From the NCBI GenBank assembly GCA_947498705.1, contig CANMLW010000001.1, positions 868,001-932,000 of the forward strand: a stretch of 64,000 bases of DNA, read 5' to 3'. The translations under genes were made by a program, and so were the position numbers. The notes below the pieces were generated by a model. That model was not told the DNA's origin. It worked only from the letters and a program-made list of their open reading frames with translations, and searched no databases. The DNA is from an uncultured Aquimarina sp. GTDB lineage: Bacteria > Bacteroidota > Bacteroidia > Flavobacteriales > Flavobacteriaceae. How positions within the stretch are numbered: position 1 is the first letter of the stretch; every line of letters begins with the position of its first letter. Below, one piece after another: positions 1 through 7,573 of this stretch.

Positions 1-477
1 CTGTGGTGATGGATGAGACGCAATCAAATCTACTTGATCATAAGAGGATAATAATACTAATGAATTATCTAAAAACGCGTTTGTTTTACTAGAAGCTACC
101 AGTCTATCAGTTTTTTCATCTATATATACATAAACAAGATACCAGCTCCCTACGCGCATTTTTGAAGCCTGCTCTTTAAATGGTACAAAAAGGTTTTTTT
201 CTAACCCCCAGTCCAAAAAAGCTCCAACATCAGAAACACTGGTGCATTTTAAATACCCAAAAGTGTTTACTGTAGCATAAGGCTCTAGGTTGGTTGCAAC
301 AATTCGTTCTTCGCTATCCAGGTATAAAAATACTTTTAGCTTATCCCGAATATGAAAATGTTCTGGAACATACTTATTGGGTAATAAAACCTCGTTTCCG
401 TCATCATCACAAAGGTAAACTCCCTGATCTCTTTCTCTTACTATTTCTAAAACGTTGTATTCCCCTAGTTTAAGCAT
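1..477 (-). CDS. CvfB-like S1 RNA-binding protein (C-terminus outside window)
   Basis: The reading frame is open from the ATG at 477 to the window edge (159 codons, no stop), so this is the N-terminal part of a longer protein. Residues about 1-65 form an S1-like beta-barrel (VLLPNKYVPE). Residues about 70-135 form a second S1 unit containing DVGAFLDWGLEKNLFVPF, the signature of the CvfB/YitL family of virulence factor B RNA-binding proteins. Members normally carry three or four S1-like units plus a winged helix and are about 280 residues long. The family is known to bind RNA and affect post-transcriptional control; the target here is unknown. Family call fairly sure, function inferred. Confidence 0.8.
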   Translation of the reverse strand, partial: MLKLGEYNVLEIVRERDQGVYLCDDDGNEVLLPNKYVPEHFHIRDKLKVFLYLDSEERIVATNLEPYATVNTFGYLKCTSVSDVGAFLDWGLEKNLFVPFKEQASKMRVGSWYLVYVYIDEKTDRLVASSKTNAFLDNSLVLLSSYDQVDLIASHPSPQ

Positions 478-581
478 AATTTGATTTTTTTTGCAAAGAT
501 AATTTTTTAAGACAATATAAAAGAAGCATACAAATCTTTATTCTATATAAATAAAATTTTAAATCTTTTAAATACTATTCT

Positions 582-615
582 AAATCAAAAAACCATCCAA
601 ATTACTTTGGATGGT
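582..615 (-). terminator. Rho-independent terminator of the cystatin-like gene
   Basis: A perfect 10-bp stem (592-601 with 606-615, 4-nt loop) is followed on the minus strand by a run of six T. It lies 27 bp past the stop codon of the stefin-like gene at 642-935. Confidence 0.85.
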
Positions 616-641
616 CCTTTAGGATTTAAGAGTTTTTATTT

Positions 642-935
642 TTAAATAGGATTAATACTCTTTAAAACAGGTTCTCCCTTTAGTGGTTGATAAATAACCA
701 CAACCGACTCCCAAACAATAGGAATTGATGGGTTTTTAGGTTGAACATTGCACTTATATTTGTAATTAACTCCTGCAACAACCTGAGTAGCAACCTGAAA
801 AGGAGTGTAAACAGCATTTCCGTGCACTCCATCAGGAAATACTTCATAAAAAATCTTTTTAGCTTCTGGAGTTAAAGGTCCATAAGCAGTATATCCTCCT
901 ACTGTTATTTTTTCTTGTGTAAGTGTATCAGACAT
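642..935 (-). CDS. Stefin/cystatin-like cysteine protease inhibitor
   Basis: This 97-residue protein has no signal peptide and carries the cystatin signatures in order. There is a Gly-Gly near the N-terminus (residues 13-14) and the first inhibitory loop QVVAG at 51-55, followed by VNYKYKC as in stefin A/B. A second hairpin region holds Trp75, and the length matches stefins (about 98). In eukaryotes these elements form the wedge that blocks papain-family (C1) proteases. I infer a cytoplasmic protease inhibitor of the stefin type. Bacterial members are uncommon, so horizontal acquisition is possible but not shown. It is monocistronic with its own terminator. No function has been tested; a cystatin fold with another role remains possible. 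Confidence 0.75.
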   Translation of the reverse strand: MSDTLTQEKITVGGYTAYGPLTPEAKKIFYEVFPDGVHGNAVYTPFQVATQVVAGVNYKYKCNVQPKNPSIPIVWESVVVIYQPLKGEPVLKSINPI

Positions 936-1172
936 TTTAATTATCTTTTATTGGTTAATATCCTTATTGTTTTTGGCCATAAGGCTTTGCCATTTTAAAT
1001 AATCCTAGCGCTTTGTATTATTTAACCTTTTCCGAATTTATAAAATTACTTGTAAAAAAAATATTTCATCATATTTCACGAACCGACAATAACAAACTAA
1101 AAAACAATAAGTTAATATGAAACTCAACTTCCCATAAGATATAATAGCTAATTTCAGAAACTATACAAAACA

Positions 1173-1202
1173 AAAAAGGTGTACAAAATTGTACACCTTT
1201 TT
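1173..1202 (-). terminator. Terminator of the DUF2853 gene
   Basis: A 13-bp perfect stem (1173-1185 with 1190-1202, 4-nt loop) ends in a T-run contained in the stem on either strand. It sits 20 bp past the DUF2853 stop. Confidence 0.8.
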
Positions 1203-1222
1203 GATACTATAAAAAAGTCTTA

Positions 1223-1564
1223 TTAGTTATAAATTGCTTCTTTTCCAAAATGCTTTGTTAAAAGATAATATACAACTGCTCTATACTTATTTCTATTTGA
1301 TTTTCCGTATTGATCGATTACAGAAGCAATCGCATCGTCTAGTTTTGGCCCATCAGAAAGACCTAATTTTTTAATCAAAAAGTTTTTCTTTACTGTGTCC
1401 AATTCACTTTGGTCACTACCAGATACAGTCGCAGCATCTGCATTATAAATTGAAGGTCCGCAACCGATAGTAACTTTTGTCAAAAGATCCATATCCGGTG
1501 ACTGACCAATTTTATCTTTAATATCAGCAGCGTACTTAACTATTAATTCGTCTCTTTTACTCAT
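1223..1564 (-). CDS. DUF2853 family protein
   Basis: The 113-residue product matches the DUF2853 pattern, with MDLLTKVTIGCGPSIYNAD near residue 25 and KKNFLIKKLGL near 60. DUF2853 proteins are small, helical and cytoplasmic, common in Bacteroidota and Alphaproteobacteria, and have no established function. The gene is monocistronic with a strong terminator. A perfect -7-type motif TATATTTG (minus strand, 1607-1614) lies 43 bp upstream of the ATG, but I could not find a matching -33 box. Family assignment is confident; role unknown. Confidence 0.85.
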   Translation of the reverse strand: MSKRDELIVKYAADIKDKIGQSPDMDLLTKVTIGCGPSIYNADAATVSGSDQSELDTVKKNFLIKKLGLSDGPKLDDAIASVIDQYGKSNRNKYRAVVYYLLTKHFGKEAIYN

Positions 1565-1665
1565 AGGATGTTAATGTTTAGGTTTTTAGTTAATATTATT
1601 ATAAATCAAATATAGATGAATCATAAATGAATAATTAATCTTAAAAGTATATTAAATTACATTTT

Positions 1666-3390
1666 TTAGTTAAAATGCTTAAAATAATCGATTAACGTAC
1701 TATCATTTTCTTTTCTTGGTGTGAAAATTTCTAGTAACTGGGGTTTATTATCATTTTGACATATCCTTTTGACTCCTTCAGTTACTGCTTCCAAATCAGA
1801 AGCGGCACTGTAATCAAAACCAAACATTTCACATAAATGAATTGCGGTAAGATTGTGTGTTGTTTCAAAATATGTATTAAAGTTACTACTTTCTTCTTTA
1901 CCAGGCAAGATTCTAAATATCCCTCCTCCTTCATTATTAATCAATATAACCTTAAAATTAGCGGGTATATAACTGTTCCACAAGGCATTACTATCATAAA
2001 AAAAACTTAGATCACCAGTCAACAAAATTGTAGGTACTTTAGAGATTAAAGCAGCTCCTATAGCAGTAGATGTACTTCCGTCAATACCGCTGGTACCTCG
2101 ATTACAAAACACTTTGAATGTAGGGTTAAGGCTAAACAATTGTGCATATCGTACTGTAGAACTATTACTAAGCTGAAGCATTTTGTGATCAGGAAGCTCC
2201 TTAAAAATTGCTTCGTAAGCTTTGAGATCTGTAAAATCTATTTGTTCTAAATATCCTTTATGTTTTTCTCTTCTAGCGTCTCTAACCGAAATCCAATAGG
2301 ATTTATAATTACTATTGACTCCATCAATTTTTGGAGTAAACCTACTAAAGAAAGTATTGGGTAATAATTTAATATGCTCTGTAAGACAGAAATACGTATC
2401 TAAAGCCTTTTTAGAATCAATATGCCAGTGAGATTGGGGTTGATATTGTCTCAAAAACGCTTTTATTCGCTTAGAAACAACCATTCCTCCTATGGTTAGT
2501 AATATATCGGGACGTAAAACTTCGAATTCTTTATCATCTAACGTAGATATTAATTGGTCTATACAATTTATATGTGATTGGTGATGTAAATTTGAAGTTG
2601 TTTCTGTAAGTACCAAAACAGAAGGGTCATCAGCAAAATGTGTTATCCATTTTTGATCGATAGTATCTGGCGAATTAACCCCTATAAGAATCATTTTTCG
2701 TTTCGCATGATTCCATTTATGAATCATCTCTGTTTCTAACTCTTCAGAAAATTGATAATACGATTTTTCTAACGGAATATTTATGGGGGCAACGGTAGGG
2801 GCTTCTATTTTATCATATAACGGTTCATAAAAAGGAACATTAATATGAACAGGTCCCATTTGCTCTATTGCCCTATTAAGTGCAATATTTATTTCTCGCT
2901 CATTATGTTTTTGTGCTTCGTGTTGTTTCTGAAGGACTTTATGATCACTTATTTCTGATTGTGGTACAATTTCAGAATATAAATTTGCAGAATATAAAAT
3001 ATGATTCCTAAATACATTTTTTTGACGAATCGTTTGCCCATCGCCAATATCAATTCTTTCGATAGGTCGGTCTGCACTCAATACAACCAAAGGTATATCA
3101 CTATAAAATGCTTCTGAAATTGCTGGATAATAGTTTAACAATGCACTCCCCGAGGTACATACCAAAGCAACAGGTTGTTGGATTTGTTGGGCAATTCCCA
3201 ACGCAAAAAAACCAGCACATCGCTCATCAACAATACTATAACAATGCATATCTGGGTGCTCTGTAAAACCAATTATTAAAGGAGCATTACGAGATCCCGG
3301 AGAAATAACAACATGATTAATTCCTTTTGCTTCGCACAACGTTACAATCGATTGTGCTACCGGAATTTTAGAATATAAACGTTTCTTCAT
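1666..3390 (-). CDS. menD: 2-succinyl-5-enolpyruvyl-6-hydroxy-3-cyclohexene-1-carboxylate synthase
   Basis: MenD is a thiamine-diphosphate enzyme that adds succinic semialdehyde, from 2-oxoglutarate, to isochorismate in menaquinone synthesis. The MenD-specific SPGSRNAPL motif is at residues 30-38, and the catalytic Glu of the ThDP cofactor is at position 56 (DERCAGF). The C-terminal ThDP/Mg region GDLSFFYDSNALWN...NNEGGGIF runs over 457-492. Length 574 is normal. It is the third gene of the thioesterase-menF-menD operon, 64 bp after menF. The cytoplasmic enzyme uses the isochorismate made by its neighbour. Confidence 0.96.
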   Translation of the reverse strand: MKKRLYSKIPVAQSIVTLCEAKGINHVVISPGSRNAPLIIGFTEHPDMHCYSIVDERCAGFFALGIAQQIQQPVALVCTSGSALLNYYPAISEAFYSDIPLVVLSADRPIERIDIGDGQTIRQKNVFRNHILYSANLYSEIVPQSEISDHKVLQKQHEAQKHNEREINIALNRAIEQMGPVHINVPFYEPLYDKIEAPTVAPINIPLEKSYYQFSEELETEMIHKWNHAKRKMILIGVNSPDTIDQKWITHFADDPSVLVLTETTSNLHHQSHINCIDQLISTLDDKEFEVLRPDILLTIGGMVVSKRIKAFLRQYQPQSHWHIDSKKALDTYFCLTEHIKLLPNTFFSRFTPKIDGVNSNYKSYWISVRDARREKHKGYLEQIDFTDLKAYEAIFKELPDHKMLQLSNSSTVRYAQLFSLNPTFKVFCNRGTSGIDGSTSTAIGAALISKVPTILLTGDLSFFYDSNALWNSYIPANFKVILINNEGGGIFRILPGKEESSNFNTYFETTHNLTAIHLCEMFGFDYSAASDLEAVTEGVKRICQNDNKPQLLEIFTPRKENDSTLIDYFKHFN

Positions 3391-3454
3391 TAGGGGTGCT
3401 AAAATATAATATCTTGCTTACTTACCATAAGTTTTTGGTTTTATTGTTTTCCTA

Positions 3455-4552
3455 TTAGAGTAGCACTTTTTTCATTGTCTCTGTTTTCTTTACCGTTTCT
3501 TCCCATTCTTTTTCTGGGTCAGAATCTTTGGTTATTCCTCCTCCAACATAAAGCTTTACCCTATCCTGAGCAAGCTCCATACAACGAAGATTGACAAAAA
3601 TATTAGTTTCCTTCTTATCATCTCTAATAATATTGAGCTCACCCAAAAATCCTGTATAGTACTTACGGGCATATCCTTCGTTTGCTAAAATAAAAGATTT
3701 GGCTTCACTTTTAGGAAGTCCACAAACAGCAGGTGTAGGGTGCAATACCTCAATAATATCTTTTATGCTAGAATTTTGAATTTTTAAAGCCCCTTTTATA
3801 TCTGTGCGAAGATGTAACAATGTCCCAGCTTTATGAGTATAAGTATCAGAACATTGTACTTCTTGAACAATAGAAGACAACTGACTTACTACAAAAGAAG
3901 TGACCATTTTCTGTTCTTCTAATTCCTTTTTACCCCAATCTACATTCAATGTATCTACATAAGCTTGTGTCCCAGCCAGGGCCATCGTAAAAAAGTTATT
4001 ATCCTCTATCTTAATTAACGTTTCTGGTGTTGCTCCCAACCAAGTACCTACTTTTGGATGGTACCATACGTATACAAATGCATTATTATAATTGTGCAGC
4101 AAACGTTTAAATAACTCTATAGGATCTACAATAGGCCTTTTAATCGCTTCGCAACGAGACAATACCACTTTCTTAAAATGATTTGCAGAAATAGCTTCAA
4201 TTCCTTTGGTTACCAAATTATGATGAATAGATTGAGCTGTATCGCTTTTATAATTCGAATTTGAGAAATGCTCAAAAACTTTTCGATCTTTTATCGTTTG
4301 GGTCGTATTGTTTATTTCAACAATAGCTGTAGCATACGTGCTATGCTCTGAAGGAATTATAATTGCCTTATCCTGGCTATCAAACGGAGCAAATACAAAT
4401 CCAGTATCAGCATAATCCTGGGTTTTAAATAAAGTATCATTTTTCTGAAGAAAAGTTTGAATACTATTTTCTCCAGCTTTTCTATACGCAACAAAAGGTA
4501 ATTGTTTTTCTAACTGCTTTTGGATGCTAGCATAAAAATGTGTTATGCTCAT
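3455..4552 (-). CDS. menF: Isochorismate synthase (chorismate-binding enzyme)
   Basis: This 365-residue protein belongs to the chorismate-utilising family and converts chorismate to isochorismate. The family blocks are visible in the C-terminal two thirds: KKVVLSRCEAI, GTWLGATPETLI, ALAGTQ, LHPTPAVCGLPK, GFLGELN and VGGGIT. Placement directly upstream of menD argues for menaquinone rather than siderophore synthesis, so menF is preferred over entC. The ATG lies one base after the stop of the upstream thioesterase, suggesting translational coupling. I see no fused isochorismatase or salicylate-type domain. Confidence 0.93.
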   Translation of the reverse strand: MSITHFYASIQKQLEKQLPFVAYRKAGENSIQTFLQKNDTLFKTQDYADTGFVFAPFDSQDKAIIIPSEHSTYATAIVEINNTTQTIKDRKVFEHFSNSNYKSDTAQSIHHNLVTKGIEAISANHFKKVVLSRCEAIKRPIVDPIELFKRLLHNYNNAFVYVWYHPKVGTWLGATPETLIKIEDNNFFTMALAGTQAYVDTLNVDWGKKELEEQKMVTSFVVSQLSSIVQEVQCSDTYTHKAGTLLHLRTDIKGALKIQNSSIKDIIEVLHPTPAVCGLPKSEAKSFILANEGYARKYYTGFLGELNIIRDDKKETNIFVNLRCMELAQDRVKLYVGGGITKDSDPEKEWEETVKKTETMKKVLL

Positions 4553-4553
4553 G

Positions 4554-4979
4554 CTATTTTGTTTTTGGAAGCGCTATGGTAGTTAATTTAACTACCGAAA
4601 TTAAATTATCTTCCTCATCTCTTATTTTTATATCCCATAATTGTGTTGTTCTACCTTTGTGAACAATCTCTGCTCTTGCAAAAACATACCCTTCTCTTAC
4701 ACTCTTAACATGATTTGCGGCAATCTCTATACCTCTTATATAAAAATCTTTGGCATCCAGAAATATAAACGATGCTGCACTTCCTACACTCTCTGCTAGT
4801 GCAACCATTGCCCCTCCATGCAAAACACCGTCTGGTTGGTATACTTTTGATGTAACTGGCATTTTTGCCGTTAAAAAATCTTTGCCAACATCACAAAATG
4901 TGATATCCAGTGTTTCCATCAATGTGTTTTTGCATATTTTGGCACACCCCTCTAATATTTCATCTTTGGTCAGATTCAT
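4554..4979 (-). CDS. PaaI/hotdog-fold thioesterase, likely DHNA-CoA thioesterase
   Basis: This protein has a single hotdog domain of about 141 residues with the PaaI/4HBT active-site pattern HGGAMVALAES, where the Glu is the expected general base. I chose the ATG at 4979 (MNLTKDEI) over an in-frame TTG at 5009 because the extra ten residues are not part of the fold. It is the first gene of the operon with menF and menD. Because menaquinone synthesis needs hydrolysis of 1,4-dihydroxy-2-naphthoyl-CoA, I infer a MenI-like role. The family is broad and other acyl-CoA substrates are possible. Confidence 0.82.
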   Translation of the reverse strand: MNLTKDEILEGCAKICKNTLMETLDITFCDVGKDFLTAKMPVTSKVYQPDGVLHGGAMVALAESVGSAASFIFLDAKDFYIRGIEIAANHVKSVREGYVFARAEIVHKGRTTQLWDIKIRDEEDNLISVVKLTTIALPKTK

Positions 4980-5152
4980 TTGCAGAAAATTTAAAACAAA
5001 AATATACAATGCAAACTAATAATTCTAGTACCATTGATTTGTTATTATCTAAAGTTTGAAAAAATAAGCTTTCCTGATCAATAAAACCTGTGCTTTCTAT
5101 TTCTTAAAAAAGAAAAACAAGATATCTTGCACCCAATTAATAATGGACTTCT

Positions 5153-5180
5153 AATACCAATTCTATGTAGAATTGGTATT
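5153..5180. promoter_or_regulatory. 13-bp perfect palindrome, operator candidate
   Basis: The arms 5153-5165 and 5168-5180 are perfect inverted repeats with a 2-nt centre. No T-run follows on either strand, so a terminator is unlikely. It lies just upstream of, and overlaps the -33 region of, the candidate promoter of the esterase gene at 5240. Confidence 0.6.
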
Positions 5181-5191
5181 AAAAGTTCCTG

Positions 5192-5199
5192 TAAATTTG
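5192..5199 (+). promoter_or_regulatory. Candidate -7 box (TAAATTTG) of the esterase gene
   Basis: The box is a perfect TAnnTTTG match 40 bp upstream of the ATG at 5240. The nearest upstream TTG ends 16 bp away, inside the palindrome at 5153-5180, which is shorter than the usual 19-20 bp spacing, so the assignment is tentative. Confidence 0.4.
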
Positions 5200-5239
5200 T
5201 AGAACACTCAAGTAATCAAGTGTTTTATATCGATATAAT

Positions 5240-5878
5240 ATGAGTACGACAGAAAAGGAAATATCTTATAGCACAACAAATACATACACGACACTTAATA
5301 ATCTTACTTCACGTACTAAGAATGTTTGGTTGGTTTTTCATGGAATCGGATATCTAAGTCGTTATTTTATAAGGTCTTTCGAAAATTTAGATAAAACAGA
5401 AAATTATATTATTGCTCCTCAGGCACCGTCTAAATATTATAAAGGAGAAGATTATCGTAGAGTTGGGTCTAGTTGGTTAACCCGAGAAAATACATCTATA
5501 GAAACCGATAATGTTTTGCGATACATCGATTCGATTGTAGCCTCAGAAAATATTTCAGAGGATACACATTTAGTGGTTCTAGGATACTCTCAAGGAGTTA
5601 GTATAGCCGCCAGATGGGTTGCTACCCGTAAAGTACAATGCAAAGCGTTGGTTATGATTTCTGGTGGGTTTCCAAAAGAATTGACCAAAGAAAACCTTTC
5701 ATTTTTGACCGAAACAACAAAAATCACACACATTTTGGGCGAAAAAGATCCTTATTTTAAAATTGAGGAAATCATAGAAGAAAAAAAACGTCTTCAAGAA
5801 CTACTTCCCAGAATAAATTTTAGAACGCATTCTGGAGGTCACGAGTTAGACCCAAAAACCCTTATTAACTTATATTAA
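5240..5878 (+). CDS. Alpha/beta-hydrolase, phospholipase/carboxylesterase type
   Basis: This 212-residue soluble hydrolase has an oxyanion-hole HG (VFHGIG) near residue 34, the nucleophile elbow GYSQG near 113-117, an Asp in GEKDPY and the catalytic His in GGHEL. This order matches the small carboxylesterase/phospholipase family (PF02230-like). No signal peptide is seen, so it is probably cytoplasmic. The natural substrate cannot be told from sequence. It is divergent from the men operon and seems to be monocistronic. A palindrome in its promoter region suggests dedicated control. Confidence 0.82.
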   Translation: MSTTEKEISYSTTNTYTTLNNLTSRTKNVWLVFHGIGYLSRYFIRSFENLDKTENYIIAPQAPSKYYKGEDYRRVGSSWLTRENTSIETDNVLRYIDSIVASENISEDTHLVVLGYSQGVSIAARWVATRKVQCKALVMISGGFPKELTKENLSFLTETTKITHILGEKDPYFKIEEIIEEKKRLQELLPRINFRTHSGGHELDPKTLINLY

Positions 5879-6023
5879 AGGTAATAGTAAATTTCCCCAT
5901 TATTTTATTTAATATTGGCAAATTAGCTAGATTCTAGCACATTTATTGTTAACCTCAAACCAAAAAATAAACTATTAAAAAGTAAACATAGTATCATAAC
6001 ACACTGGTTTTTATAAAAATAAC

Positions 6024-6054
6024 TTGCATATGTTACGGTTTTTCCGTAGTTTTA
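6024..6054 (+). promoter_or_regulatory. Candidate Bacteroidota promoter of the 83-residue ORF
   Basis: TTG at 6024-6026 and TAGTTTTA at 6047-6054 are separated by 20 bp, close to the consensus TTTG-N19/20-TAnnTTTG. The ATG lies 27 bp downstream. Confidence 0.5.
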
Positions 6055-6081
6055 CGTTGCCCTTAATTAAAATGATAACTT

Positions 6082-6333
6082 ATGCAAAAAATTACTCTTG
6101 AGAAAGAATTCAATTCTCGTCACCTAGACCTAAAATACAAAGACATTTGGAACCGTGGAATGCACTTATTTTCCATAAATGATAGAAACCGTGATTTTTA
6201 TTATAGTATCTTTTATGTAGACTTATTATTTGTCGAAGTAATCTATGATAAAATTAGCGGAGAAATCCTTACCATTAAAAGTTTTACCGACAAAGGGAAA
6301 CTTATGTATTATCTTACCGAAGATTTTTCATAA
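6082..6333 (+). CDS. Hypothetical protein, 83 residues
   Basis: I do not recognise a family. The product has no signal peptide or membrane segment. It is rich in aromatic residues and in alternating hydrophobic residues (DFYYSIFYVDLLFVEVIYD), which suggests a small alpha/beta domain. An upstream promoter-like sequence with good spacing and an ATG 27 bp after it support a real gene. It is flanked by about 200 bp of non-coding DNA on either side, so it stands alone. The downstream inverted repeat at 6393-6436 may be its transcription end. Confidence 0.6.
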   Translation: MQKITLEKEFNSRHLDLKYKDIWNRGMHLFSINDRNRDFYYSIFYVDLLFVEVIYDKISGEILTIKSFTDKGKLMYYLTEDFS

Positions 6334-6392
6334 TAAACTATACAAAATAAAACTTTTATTGCACATCGCTTGTGTAATATAGTTGCTATGGT

Positions 6393-6436
6393 AAATGCAA
6401 TAATTTTTCTTTGCCCCAAGATAAATTATTGCATTT
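6393..6436. repeat. 14-bp perfect inverted repeat with 16-nt loop
   Basis: Arms 6393-6406 and 6423-6436 are exact reverse complements. No T-run follows on the plus strand beyond the right arm. It may be a terminator of the 83-residue ORF, an RNA structure or a regulator site. Confidence 0.5.
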
Positions 6437-6557
6437 CAATTATTTAAACTATTCATTTTCCATAAGTAAATTCTATTTTTTTATTGGTCTTTGGCATGAT
6501 AATCGTACTATAATTAATATATTTTATTATTTTAGTCCTCAAATCCCCATTGACCCC

Positions 6558-7523
6558 ATGAAAAAGCTGTTCCCCTTATTACTGCTTTTTTTAGCACAAC
6601 TTACCTATTCTCAAACCTATTCTATTATTGATTCGGTGCAAAACACCTCTATTTCATATGCAACGATTTCGTTTGGTAATGGAAATGGTACGTTTGCAGA
6701 TGCAGATGGTATGTTTAGATTCTCCAAAAAGTGGTATCCAGATATAGATTCCCTTTACATTTCTTCTGTAGGGTACAAAGAACGAAAACTAGCAACCAAT
6801 TCATTACCATCAAAAATATTCTTAGAACAGGAGGTCGATGAATTAAAAGAGGTACTGGTTACTGCAGAGAAAAAAAGGAAATTCAAAACAAAAAAAATAA
6901 ATTCAGAAGTACACAATGATTATTTTAGTTGTTGGTTACCTACTGTAGAATCTGAGATTGCTGTTTTTTTTCCAAAAAACTCTGCAAAACCTACCAAGAT
7001 TGCTTCTATCTACCTGCCTATTAAAACAGAATCATCTAATAAGAATACAACGAGGCCCCAGTATTTCTCTACCTTATTTAAAATTCAATTTTATAGTAAT
7101 AATAATGGATCTCCGGGCAAAAGGTTAGCATATGATGATATTATCTTTAGGATTACCAATGAAGATAAAACTAATTTTGAATTAGATATTCTGAAGGATA
7201 AAATTTATATCCCTAAAGAAGGAATTTTTATTTCTATGCAAGTGCTGGGATATGCTGATAAAGAAGGGGTTTTGCAACAAACTAAAAAATATAGTGAAAT
7301 AGAAACCCGTAGAGGAGTTGTCAAAGTTTCTACTACCTTTAGGCCACTATTACCGTTTACCAATAAAATAAATAACTATAGAACATTTACTAGAAGAGTA
7401 TTTTTTAAAAACAAGGCTTGGCAACGCTTTGATCATAACTATAGTAAAACCAATAATTTGATACAAAAAAACTTTACTAATTACGGAATGGGATTAAAAT
7501 TACGTCTATACGAAGAAGACTAA
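6558..7523 (+). CDS. Secreted protein with carboxypeptidase-regulatory-like domain
   Basis: I start the gene at the ATG at 6558 because it opens a signal peptide (MKKLFPLLLLFLAQLTYSQ). The frame continues upstream to a TTG at 6411, but that would bury the signal in the middle. Residues about 20-100 resemble the CarboxypepD_reg-like beta-sandwich typical of Bacteroidota (GNGTFADADGMFRF ... YISSVGYKERKL ... LEEVDELKEVLV-like ending). The remaining 200 residues are unassigned. There is no TonB-dependent barrel (321 residues total), so it is probably a periplasmic or surface protein. Function unknown. Confidence 0.75.
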   Translation: MKKLFPLLLLFLAQLTYSQTYSIIDSVQNTSISYATISFGNGNGTFADADGMFRFSKKWYPDIDSLYISSVGYKERKLATNSLPSKIFLEQEVDELKEVLVTAEKKRKFKTKKINSEVHNDYFSCWLPTVESEIAVFFPKNSAKPTKIASIYLPIKTESSNKNTTRPQYFSTLFKIQFYSNNNGSPGKRLAYDDIIFRITNEDKTNFELDILKDKIYIPKEGIFISMQVLGYADKEGVLQQTKKYSEIETRRGVVKVSTTFRPLLPFTNKINNYRTFTRRVFFKNKAWQRFDHNYSKTNNLIQKNFTNYGMGLKLRLYEED

Positions 7524-7573
7524 TAACCACTTTTTTATTCTATAACAATATATTCTCTTAGTAAAAGCTCAGC

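Noticed and set aside
4750..5019. 89-codon plus-strand frame opposite the thioesterase gene
   Set aside because: It is antisense to a conserved hotdog domain and shows no domain of its own.
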